Part shown: positions 1-8,167 of the stretch, in pieces
Layout: the number at the start of each line of letters is the position of its first letter
Numbering within the stretch: position 1 is the first letter of the stretch
Source: Lewinellaceae bacterium
GTDB taxonomy: Bacteria; Bacteroidota; Bacteroidia; Chitinophagales; Saprospiraceae
Assembly: GCA_016708875.1 (NCBI GenBank)
Contig: JADJFA010000020.1
Location: 1-64,000 of the forward strand
DNA: 64,000 bases
Reading direction: 5' to 3'
Position numbers and translations under genes: made by a program
The notes under the pieces: model-generated
Database searches by the model: none
Seen by the model: only the letters and a program-made list of their open reading frames with translations
What the model was told of the DNA's origin: nothing

Positions 1-8
1 TTTTGGAG

Positions 9-112
9 CTACCCGAAGGGCGGGATTTTTAGCTCAAAACTTGATTTGAAAAACTAATGTTTGATTAACCACAAAACTGTCTTTGGAACACGAAACCCCG
101 CCTTTTGGGTAG
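9..112. repeat. imperfect inverted repeat at the window edge
   Basis: A 16-base arm at 9-24 (ctacccgaagggcggg) is complementary to 97-112 (cccgccttttgggtag) with two G-T wobbles, separated by 72 bases. It lies downstream of the minus-strand CotH gene, so it could act in 3'-end formation or be a dispersed element. The sequence after the right arm (gtgctgttaagggctgg) does not match a complete integron attC site. The left flank is cut by the window. Confidence 0.4.
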
Positions 113-159
113 GTGCTGTTAAGGGCTGGCTTTGCTTCATTTCTATTCTTGGCTATTTG

Positions 160-3100
160 TCATTGTTTAATAAATTCTCCATGGTATAATTTGCTATCAT
201 CGGTTTGACATTTTATTAGATAGAATCCTGGGCCAAGTGACGAAACATTTATCCAATACTCAGTGGTGCCATTTTGTTTGTTGTCTAGATGGTATTCTTT
301 ACCCAGAACATCATATACACTTAATTGATTTATCTTTCCAATATTTTCTTTTAGTTTAATTGTAAGATGTTCAGAGGTTGGGTTTGGATAAATATGAAAT
401 ACCGAGGGCTTTAATTCATCAATTCCAAGTGTTGAAACAAAATGAGCTTTGAAGTTGATAGCAGCTGTTGTCAAAGTGTCAAGAAAAACAGCATTTAATG
501 TATCAGTAATTAGACCATTAGATTCCCAATGCGAAAATTGATAACCAGGCATTGCAAGAGCTTCAATTTGAATTGGTACACCATCAAAATAAATTCCATT
601 CCAGGGATAGCTGTCAGGTGAAATGGTGCTGATATTTATTTCCCCTCCATTGGAAGGAAATACATCTAGTTCAACTTGTACCTGTTGGGGTAGGTTGAAA
701 TTACTTTGTATCTGATTTCTCATATTGTCAGGTCGACAAGCCAACTCATCAGAAAACAACTGATGATATTGCAAATAGCCATTCATATGAGCAGGGACAT
801 TATTAGGATCACCCCAACGAGCAAAATGAGCAGGCATCTCGGGTAGTGTCTGGTTATACATTGAATTTTCAATTGCCAAAAGTCGAGATGGCAAATACAC
901 TGTATTCATTTGATCGGCAAAGCGATTGATAAAGTAATTGCGGAAGCGATCGTTTTGAAGTCCTCTCCAAAAGACATTGAAATGGGGATTTCCCGGGTCT
1001 ACAGTTTGATGATTGATTATCCCTCCAAGTAGGTCAGTAGTGCAGTTATAGTTATTTGCACCATTGAGCCATCCATGATTGGGTAGCAGGCCATATTAAA
1101 GATCAAACAAACAATAACGCCACCTATAATTTGTAGCGTTGGAGCGATAAATTTTTATGTTGTTATAGTTTGCCCCCCAATCAACGTTATTCATCCATAG
1201 TTCAGCAATGATATAATCGTTGTAATATATCATATCAACATACTGATCAGCTTGTGTCCAGAAATTGCTATCCAAAGGATTTATTTGAGAAATCGAATCG
1301 TTGGCTTCAAAAAAAGGTTCAACATTTCCCTCAATGGCTCTTAACTGAAAGCCGTAATTAGCGCTTGAACCTAATATATCGATGGTATTCTCGATAGCTC
1401 CATCGTATATCTCAAACATTTCTGTATTGAATTTCTCTTTCATGTCATATAATCCCCAATATTCTCCATTTATGTAAACACTTACTGGCCTGCTGGCAGC
1501 ATAATAGGAATTTGTACCCTCGCCCATCATTTTTACTTGCACTGCATCTTTAAAGGGTAATACCATATAAACTCCTCCTCCATTGAAAAGGTAAAAATCA
1601 CTGTATTGGTTGCGATTAGGACGGTCAGAGAGAAAAGTTCCTATAGCTGGTCCCTGACCTAAAACGCCATCGTCAAGTTTGATTCTGAACGGTCGTTGCG
1701 GATTGCCTCTTGATCCCCAGCCACCATCCATAATGATACCTGCTCTCCTTGAAAAAAGCAGGTTGTGATTGGCTGTAGAATCAAAGTAGTCAATGGAAGA
1801 GGCTTTCAGTAAGTCCAGCGTTGGATTGTCGAACATACCTGTGGGACCGAATAAGTTTAGCGAATCGCTTATTAGTGATATGATTGGCGTTGTATGATTT
1901 AAATTGAATAAATAACTGGCCGAGGTAATTGTGCTTGGAATATATCCATTGAGAAAAGATCTTGCTCTAAGTATAGTTGTTTGAGAAACTGATATTGGAA
2001 TGCCGTTCCATAAAATAGAGTTAGTGTCGGGGTCGCACCCATTGAGTGTGTAGTATATAGAAGCAGCAGGGGTGTTGGGGTCTGAAATGTTTACTGAAAA
2101 AGCACTTGTATAAATCCCACTGCTTACTGATAAAACAGGTGCCATGGCATAGTTGACGGCAGGTATTGATCCGTTGTTGGAAAGTCCGGGAGTTGGCTCA
2201 CTAAATTTCTTAATTGTAACTGATGCATCAGGAAATCTTCCGGCACTGACATCGTAACCGGGCCCGCAATTTACATTAAGTGAACTTATCTGTATGTTCG
2301 AAGGGTTGTATAGTTTGATGGTTTCGCCATTGGAGCTGATTTTAAAATTGGTATGATTGAAATTCCCATTGGCAGTAATAAAGTTCGATGGTAATGAATT
2401 AATTCCGGTATTTGCGAGACTAATGTCAAACAACTGGAAATTTGTTGGACATGTTGCGATTACATCAAATGCCATAGAATCGATGTTTCCAGCTGAAAGG
2501 CCAGCTGATACCAATTCACTTGCTGTATACAAGTATTGTTGGCGAGCACCTTCGTACCAGTTGCTGTAAGCCGATGGATAGTCATAAAAACCATTTTGAA
2601 TGATGCCAGTTCCAACAATAGAGGAGTTAAAGCGTATATTGGGGCGTTGCTGGGCGTTACTTCCTCCGCTGAAGCCGCACGCGGAATTTGGGTAATTCAA
2701 TGCAATTGTAGCCGAATTATAGGTTGTGGCACTTTGGGAATGAATAGTATTGCATTGGTAAAACGGGTTATAAGTGCAAAGATTTAAAATAATGTTAGAA
2801 ACGCCATCCCAATAGAACGGGTTTGTAAAATAATGAGGATTCCATCCAATTTGAGGTGCAAATGTGCTATCTGATAAAACATTTGTAAATGAAGAAGATG
2901 CGAATCTGTCTTTCCCGCTGCAAAAAACTATGATGTACTGACCAGGTTGGACAATCTGATGCGGAAATGCCCATTCACCAGGATTTGAATTATCGCTCAA
3001 ACTATAATTGAATAAGTCAATTGCAGTTGAGCCGGAATTGTAGATCTCAATCCAATCCTCAAAATCACCATCTTCGTCACTGATGGTTGAGTAGTTTTTA

Positions 3101-3195
3101 TTACTACCTTCATTGATTACTAATTGTCCAAATGTTTGGTTCGCAATTAGCGCCAAGAGAGCGATTAAGACTATTTTAATGTTGATTATTTGCAT
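160..3195 (-). CDS. LTD/CotH-kinase surface protein with T9SS sorting domain, interrupted by TAA
   Basis: One reading frame of about 1,011 codons with a single internal stop (TAA, plus-strand 1096-1098). Residues 1-23 are a signal peptide ending in TFG-Q. Next comes a lamin-tail-like domain (LVINE, DWIEIYN; about 25-100), a chitobiase/FN3-like segment (YYTLNGCDP; about 350-430), then a CotH-kinase fold (GWGSRGNPQRPFRIKL, YWGLYDMKEKFN, WRYCLFDL-stop-YG). The frame continues without further stops through 910-1095 into a C-terminal type A T9SS sorting domain (YPNPTSEHLTIKL). It is predicted to be exported and anchored through the T9SS, whose PorU and PorV are encoded at 11.7-16.9 kb. CotH-type kinases phosphorylate secreted proteins in spore formers; the role in Bacteroidota is not settled. 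The stop falls in the conserved FDLxYG motif, so this is either a sequencing error or a recent nonsense mutation. Family call is confident, intactness is not. Confidence 0.82.
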
Positions 3196-3943
3196 GTGTT
3201 CTTTTGCAAAATTTATGTTTCGCTGTCATTTTATTTCTTGAACTTTTTAGCTTGCCCTTAACTCGGTTGAAAAACCGGTGATTAAGTAGGTCCCGCGCCG
3301 TGAGGCCCCAAAGGGGGCCCCATTGAAAATGGGTGTTCTGCCGCGGTCCGCGAATCTGCGGGGCAGCCCGGCGCTTTGGCACTGGAGCAAGGATAGCTGG
3401 TTATGGTCTCCCTTTGCTGCATTTTCCCTTGCTCCGGTTTCGCGGATTGTCCGGGGGGGGGGGGGGCGCGGGGGGGGGCCCGGGTTTTGGGCGGATGGTG
3501 CCGTCAAGCTATCAACTTTCGCGGTCGAGCGCCAGTGAGGGTTGTAGCCGCCGCTTAGATAAATTACGGATGGAGGCACCTCTTTTATGACCTGGCAGAG
3601 TGAAGCCCAATTTGTCTAAATCAAGCATCTACGAAAGCATCTACCACTGCCAATATTATCCATTGCGATCATGTCATCAAGCGGGGTGGTGAAAAGGCCA
3701 AATTGCAGGCGATTTTTCCCGGTTCGGTGTGCCATGTTTACAGTTATTATGTCAGGATGATATAATCTATCAAAGATAATTGGAATCTATTGATGCGTAT
3801 TTATAAGGATGGCTTTTTTTCACAATCTGACTATTGCTTACCCGCAACTAACGACCAAGAAAAAAGACGCAATGCAGGACATGCTCTAATATAGCACTTA
3901 TCCCGCATTGCGTCTTTTAACTATCCTATCCGTTGCAGGAAAT
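3196..3943. other. 748-bp gene-free stretch with poly-G patch
   Basis: No convincing gene. It contains a G-rich tract (about 3451-3480) that looks like failed consensus, an imperfect inverted repeat around it (TCCGCGAA...GGAGCAAGG at 3384-3392 against CCTTGCTCC...TTCGCGGA at 3427-3443), and an open stretch of about 43 codons near 3625-3755 that I do not recognise. A hairpin terminator for the hydrolase lies at its right end. A decayed or badly assembled gene could be hidden here. Confidence 0.5.
3862..3918. terminator. hairpin terminator after the alpha/beta hydrolase
   Basis: Perfect 14-bp stem: AAAAGACGCAATGC at 3862-3875 pairs with GCATTGCGTCTTTT at 3905-3918. On the minus strand the stem ends in a T run, 26 bases past the hydrolase stop. 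Confidence 0.65.
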
Positions 3944-4714
3944 TTATCCCTTCCCCTCCACCTCATCCAAAAACGCCTCCAAAAACTTATTAAACTCCGC
4001 CGGCTTTTCCATCATCGGCGCATGGCCGCATTGATCGAGCATGTGGAGCTGGGAGTTCTCAATCAGGTCCCTGAATTTTTCTCCCACAAAAGGCGGGGTC
4101 ACAATATCCTGCAAACCCCAGATGAGCAGGGTGGGGGCTTTGATCTTGTGGAGTTTGTCACCTATGTTGTGCCGCACGGCTGACTTGGCGGTGGCCACCA
4201 CCCGGATGGCCTTGCCCCGGTAGTTCACGATGCTGAACACCTCGTCCACCAGTTCCTTGCTGGCCACAGCAGGGTCGTAAAAAGTTGCCGCTGTTTTGGC
4301 CTTGATGTATTCGTAATCGCCGCGCTTCGGGAACGCCGTACCAAAGGCACTCTCGTACAATCCAGAACTTCCGGTAAGTATCAAAGAAGCGATGCGTTCA
4401 GGATGGCCAATCACATACAGCAGCGCCACGTGGCCGCCCAGCGAATTTCCCAGGACGTGTACCTTGTCATAACCTTTGTATTCCACAAACTTATCCACAA
4501 AATCCACCAATCCAGATACCGAAACCTGAAAAATGGGCAACTCATAAATGGGCAATAGTGGAATCACCACATTGTGTTTATGCGAGAAGTGATTGATCAG
4601 GTCCTGAAAATTGCTGAGCGCTCCGAACAAGCCATGCAACAACATAAGCTGAGTGCCTTCGCCGCCCGTTTCGATGTATTTAAAACCTTCTTCTTCTTTG
4701 ATCTGGAAATTCAT
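3944..4714 (-). CDS. alpha/beta-fold hydrolase
   Basis: A 256-residue alpha/beta hydrolase. Visible: the oxyanion region LLHGLFGALSNF near the N-terminus, the nucleophile elbow GNSLGG, an acid after strand 6 (WGLQDIVTPP) and the catalytic histidine in QCGHAPMMEKP near the C-terminus, so the Ser-Asp-His triad is complete. No signal peptide; cytoplasmic. The open frame extends to 4768, but a -7 element (TACTTTTG) at 4766-4773 would place transcription start inside that extension, so MNFQIKEEEG at 4714 is the chosen start. Substrate cannot be read from the sequence; esterase/lipase-like activity is an inference from the family. Confidence 0.85.
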   Translation of the reverse strand: MNFQIKEEEGFKYIETGGEGTQLMLLHGLFGALSNFQDLINHFSHKHNVVIPLLPIYELPIFQVSVSGLVDFVDKFVEYKGYDKVHVLGNSLGGHVALLYVIGHPERIASLILTGSSGLYESAFGTAFPKRGDYEYIKAKTAATFYDPAVASKELVDEVFSIVNYRGKAIRVVATAKSAVRHNIGDKLHKIKAPTLLIWGLQDIVTPPFVGEKFRDLIENSQLHMLDQCGHAPMMEKPAEFNKFLEAFLDEVEGKG

Positions 4715-4765
4715 GCGCGGGATGTTTCTGATTGATTCGATAATAGGTTTTAGGGAGTATATGGG

Positions 4766-4773
4766 CAAAAGTA
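4766..4773 (-). promoter_or_regulatory. -7 promoter element for the hydrolase
   Basis: Minus-strand TACTTTTG fits the Bacteroidota -7 consensus TAnnTTTG and sits 51 bases upstream of the ATG at 4714. No clear TTTG was found about 19-21 bases further up. Confidence 0.45.
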
Positions 4774-4817
4774 GAAAAAAGCGTTAAAATTAAGCGCGCG
4801 CCTACATAAGCGTGTCG

Positions 4818-4850
4818 CAATATCATAATATCCCAATATCAGAATATCTC
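4818..4850. repeat. 'aatatcccaatatc' dispersed repeat, copy 1
   Basis: AT-rich degenerate tandem of 'atatc' units directly after the ctaA stop codon. It shares the 18-mer tcataatatcccaatatc with the copy at 8096-8167. The repeat begins at the stop codon itself. Confidence 0.55.
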
Positions 4851-5911
4851 TACTCCTTCCGCAATTGATAGCATATCCACAGCACCACACTCAACAGCAC
4901 CACCGCACCAGCCTGATGCGCCACGCCCAGATCCACGGGAATACTGGCCTTGCAATTGATCACGGTGAAGATACCGAGCAGCACCTGCACACCCACCGCC
5001 GCAAACATCCACCAGGCGCTGCGCCTTAAAAGCGGTGAAATGTTTTCCTTCAAAATTTTCCACACAAAGTACAACACCATGAGCGTTAGTAGGTAAGCCG
5101 TATTTCTGTGCAAAAAATGGATCAGTGCCGGCATAAACGGATTGGTGTCGTAGTGGATAAAACTATCTGCTACCCAATGACTTCCGTCCAGCAAAACCGA
5201 GGGAAAATATTCCCCGTTCATATCGGGCCAGGTCGGAAAAAATAGCCCGGCTTTCGAGCCTGACATGATGGCGCCCAGTGCAATCTGAAAGAATACAACC
5301 CCAAATATTATCCAGGCAAATCGCCTAAAACGAGCACTTGAATAAACGGGCAATTTTGGCGAAGCAGCCAAAAACCAGGTCCATAGTAGGTAGGTAAAAA
5401 TCACCAGGGCCATGCAGAGGTGCAGCGTCAGGTTGTACGGATTTTACCAGGGTCTTTTGATGAGTCCACTGGCCACCATCCCCCATCCAAAAAAACCTTC
5501 AAGGCCGGCCAAACCCACCACCATCAACATCCTGGGCAATAATCGTCTAGACATCATTCCACGCCACAAAAACCAGGCAAAGGGAATGACAAAAACAAAG
5601 AACATCAGCCTGGCCCACAAGCGGTGGAAGTATTCCCAGAAGTAAATGAACTTGAAATCGCCCAGCGACATTCCCTGATTAATCTTCTGATATTGAGGGG
5701 TTTGCTTGTATAATTCAAACTCCGCTTGCCAGTCAGCTTCATTGAGCGGCGGGATACTACCAGTCACAATCTCCCAACGGGTGATGCTCAATCCGCTACC
5801 GGTAAGGCGTGTTACGCCGCCAATAATGATCTGCATAAAGATCATGACCAACCCTGTGATCAGCCAGATTTTGACTGCGCGGGAAATGTTGAAATCGTCT
5901 GTGAAACGCAT
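4850..5911 (-). CDS. ctaA: heme A synthase (COX15/CtaA), interrupted by TAA
   Basis: COX15/CtaA family membrane protein that converts heme O to heme A for cytochrome oxidase. The N-terminal half (5444-5911) has GGVTRLTGSGLSITRW, the heme-ligand region YFWEYFHRLWARL and GWGMVASGL. The C-terminal half (4850-5443, same frame) has NPYNLTLHL, HFLHRNTAYLL and LGVAHQAGAVVLL. About eight transmembrane segments across 353 codons. A single TAA (plus 5444-5446) sits between KRPW and NPYNL, at the point where the family continues without a break. The local bases CCCTGGTAAAATCCG become an open, sensible frame if read as CCCTGGGTAAATCCG, that is one G lost and one A gained. I therefore believe the gene is intact in the organism. 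No oxidase subunits are nearby. Confidence 0.85.
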
Positions 5912-5943
5912 TGTAAAAAAGGGAGTTTGTTGTGCTAAGTGGT

Positions 5944-6032
5944 ATTATTTTGAAACACATAGGCACATAGGACACATAGAGGGGCCGGGGATAAAAACTA
6001 TGTGCCCTATGTGCCTATGTGTTTCAAAATAA
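5944..6032. repeat. 'cctatgtgcctatgtg' inverted repeat
   Basis: Arms of about 35 bases: ttattttgaaacacatagg... at 5944-5979 and its complement ending ...gtgtttcaaaataa at 6032, with one small indel and a GC-rich loop. It lies upstream of ctaA. A half copy of the arm (gtgcctatgtgtttcaaa) is at about 9820-9837, so the element is dispersed. Confidence 0.7.
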
Positions 6033-6779
6033 TAAAGATGTGTTTCATCCAACTATCAATGTTTTTCAAACTTAAAACAAAAGTAGAACCGTCTTTGCTT
6101 TAAGTTTTCCATCCTTGACTCCTTTCTATGAAATTTAGATGGTTTAAAAAAATCCCCCTGCGGGCATCATAAGGGCTGTTAGTTTGTGGATAACGCTGTA
6201 ACATTATATAAAGAAAGCGCTACCAATAGAAGTTACCAGCTTTGCCAACAGATTGCCCACAAGAAAGGGTTTTTATAATCAAGCACTTGCCGATTTTTCA
6301 ACACTCAAACCTGCAAACGTTTAGAAACGGGGTGTTATATTTTTACGAGAGAGGTGTGTTGTTAACCCGTGTTTGCGGGTGTGGGCTTTTGCACAACACA
6401 TGGTCTGCTTGTTGGTTTTCAACCTCGCCTGGGGTGTACTGTTGTGAAAACTTGTGCATGAATGAAGGGTTATACACACTCCATTCCAACTTTGGCACTT
6501 CTTCAAAACCATTGTAAATCAGGGGAATAGATGCGCTGAAAAAAGCGACTGTTGATAAGTGTTTAAAACAAAAAATATTTAAACGCAAGTGGTTGATTAT
6601 GAGAATAATGGATAATATTTTACCATACGTATCCACTTTTAATTTTGTAAAATGTTATAAAATATGGGTTGTGTTTGGTTAATGATAAAACAATCTGGCT
6701 ATTGTACAGCATCGTACTATTGAAAGTTGCCGCATCTTTGATAGAAATGGGAACAGTACTCATTCCGAATTTTTCTAAA

Positions 6780-6926
6780 GTCCCGTTAGGGACTGAATAT
6801 CGGTAGATAACAGATGAAATTTGGTTGCGTGCCGTAGGTACGCGATATGCGGTTTTTAGATCGCGTACCTACGGCACGTTTATTCATCAAAACAATATTT
6901 CTACCGATATTCCGTCCCTCTGGGAC
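6780..6926. repeat. nested palindromic element (MITE/REP-like)
   Basis: Two inverted repeats, one inside the other. Outer arms: gtcccgttagggac...atatcggtaga against tctaccgatat...gtccctctgggac. Inner arms: cgtgccgtaggtacgcgat against atcgcgtacctacggcacg, a perfect 19-bp stem. The outer ends are themselves small palindromes. The structure suggests a non-autonomous mobile element or a structured-RNA locus. It is 36 bases downstream of the minus-strand protease gene. Confidence 0.75.
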
Positions 6927-6962
6927 GTACTGGTCTCAAATTCGGATGACCCGAGTTTATAT

Positions 6963-8000
6963 TTATCGCATTTCAGCAGGAATCGCCGACATGCTTTTTA
7001 GGTTTCCATCGCGCAAAACCCATAGACTAATGCTCCGACCGATAGATGCTTCGTCGAGCACCTTATGCAGCGTGTCAATAGAATCAACGGGTTTTCCCTC
7101 GAACTGTACAATGATGTCGCCGGCACGAAGCCCCGCTTTGTCGGCAGATCCACCGGATTCTACACTTTGAACCTGGATGCCTCCTTTGGTATTGATTTCC
7201 AAAGCGTTGAGCCATTTTGAAGGCAATGGAACCGCCTGTGCTCCGATGCCCAGCATACCCCGGCGCACACGTCCTTCGAGGATCAATTTGCCCACCACCA
7301 ACTTTGCTAAATTGGAAGCAACCGCAAAACACAATCCTTGTCCCGGTAGAATCACAGCAGTGTTCACCCCAATCACCCGACCGAAAGAATCAACCAAGGG
7401 TCCACCTGAATTTCCAGGATTGAGCGCTGCGTCGGTTTGAATTACATCATCAATAAGACGACCTGTTTGTGTACGTAGTGTTCTGCCCAAGGCGCTCACC
7501 ACCCCGGCAGTCACAGAATATTGGAAACCAAAAGGGTTACCGATGGCAATGGCAATTTGTCCCACTTGCAGTTTGTTGCTATCTCCAAAACGGGTGGGCA
7601 TCAAGTTTTCGGCATCAATTTTCACTACGGCAATATCGGTGGCCGGGTCGTCGCCCACGGTACGGGCATGAAAACTTCGACCATCGGGAAGGCTCGCTTC
7701 GATGTGGGTTGCGCCATTTACCACATGACTGTTTGTCACCACAAAGCCATCGGTGCTAATGACAAATCCACTTCCTGATCCGGCATTTTGGCCATTTCCA
7801 CCAGGTGCTTGCCTTTGTCTATTCTGTTGGGTTTCAGGTTTTTGAACTTTTAAATGAACCACTGCGCCACTTACTTGCCGGGCTACACCCGACACCGTTT
7901 TTGAATAAGTATCGAGCAAATCGCCGTCCAGATCGGCAGCCGTTCGAGGGGAAGAAGAGAGCACATCGGGTACTTCTTCTGAAGCAAGAAAATCAAACAT
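6963..8000 (-). CDS. trypsin-like serine protease with PDZ domain (HtrA/Deg family)
   Basis: 345-residue S1C protease. Catalytic triad visible: H92 (VTNSHVVNGA), D122 (DPATDIAVV) and S198 (NPGNSGGPLV). A single PDZ domain fills about residues 235-345 (GLRAGDIIVQFEGKPV). An internal linker (about 52-75) is Gln/Pro/Gly-rich. The frame is open to 8174, but the added 58 residues read through a dispersed repeat, so MFDFLASEEV at 8000 is the chosen start. With that start there is no signal peptide or membrane segment, unlike typical periplasmic DegP/DegQ. It may be cytosolic, or its export signal may be hidden by a sequence error. Family call is firm. Confidence 0.87.
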   Translation of the reverse strand: MFDFLASEEVPDVLSSSPRTAADLDGDLLDTYSKTVSGVARQVSGAVVHLKVQKPETQQNRQRQAPGGNGQNAGSGSGFVISTDGFVVTNSHVVNGATHIEASLPDGRSFHARTVGDDPATDIAVVKIDAENLMPTRFGDSNKLQVGQIAIAIGNPFGFQYSVTAGVVSALGRTLRTQTGRLIDDVIQTDAALNPGNSGGPLVDSFGRVIGVNTAVILPGQGLCFAVASNLAKLVVGKLILEGRVRRGMLGIGAQAVPLPSKWLNALEINTKGGIQVQSVESGGSADKAGLRAGDIIVQFEGKPVDSIDTLHKVLDEASIGRSISLWVLRDGNLKSMSAIPAEMR

Positions 8001-8095
8001 GATAAAATGAGTTTGGGTAAAAAACGGCGGGCGCAGGGAATTTTCAATGCAGCCTTGGCGATAATTGTGCCAGAGACAATTTGGCAGGATGTTGA

Positions 8096-8167
8096 GATAT
8101 TGGGAAATTAGGATATTGAAATATTTGAGTTTATTCATAATATCCCAATATCCTAATTTCTTATTAT
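8096..8167. repeat. 'aatatcccaatatc' dispersed repeat, copy 2 (inverted)
   Basis: Imperfect inverted repeat: gatattgggaaattaggatattg against aatatcccaatatcctaatttc around a 20-base loop. It fills the gap between the aldehyde dehydrogenase stop (8164-8166) and the protease gene and shares an 18-mer with the copy at 4818-4850. It could form the 3' end of the dehydrogenase mRNA. Confidence 0.6.

Larger units (their letters stand above)
5912..6962. other. 1.05-kb gene-free region with DnaA-box-like sites (candidate origin)
   Basis: No supported gene. From left to right: the 'cacataggcac' inverted repeat (5944-6032), a segment with three DnaA-box-like 9-mers (TGTGGATAA 6185-6193, TTATACACA 6470-6478, TGTTGATAA 6550-6558) plus weaker ones, an AT-rich block (about 6565-6665) and a nested palindrome (6780-6926). 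The two parS-like sites 3 kb away make a replication origin worth considering, but genes on both sides run in the same direction and no dnaA or parAB is present. Low confidence as an origin. Confidence 0.3.

Noticed and set aside
3247..3579. Pro/Gly-rich open frames on both strands around the poly-G patch
   Set aside because: They owe their length to the low-complexity G/C tract and resemble nothing.
4486..4500. TTATCCACA near 4490 as part of an origin
   Set aside because: It lies inside the hydrolase coding sequence, alone.
1096..5446. Reassigned stop codon (TAA as sense) in this organism
   Set aside because: Many intact genes here end with TAA, and the two internal TAA codons are better explained by base errors.
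6343..6636. 97-codon open frame in the gene-free region
   Set aside because: No recognisable motif, and it overlaps the DnaA-box-like sites; looks like chance.
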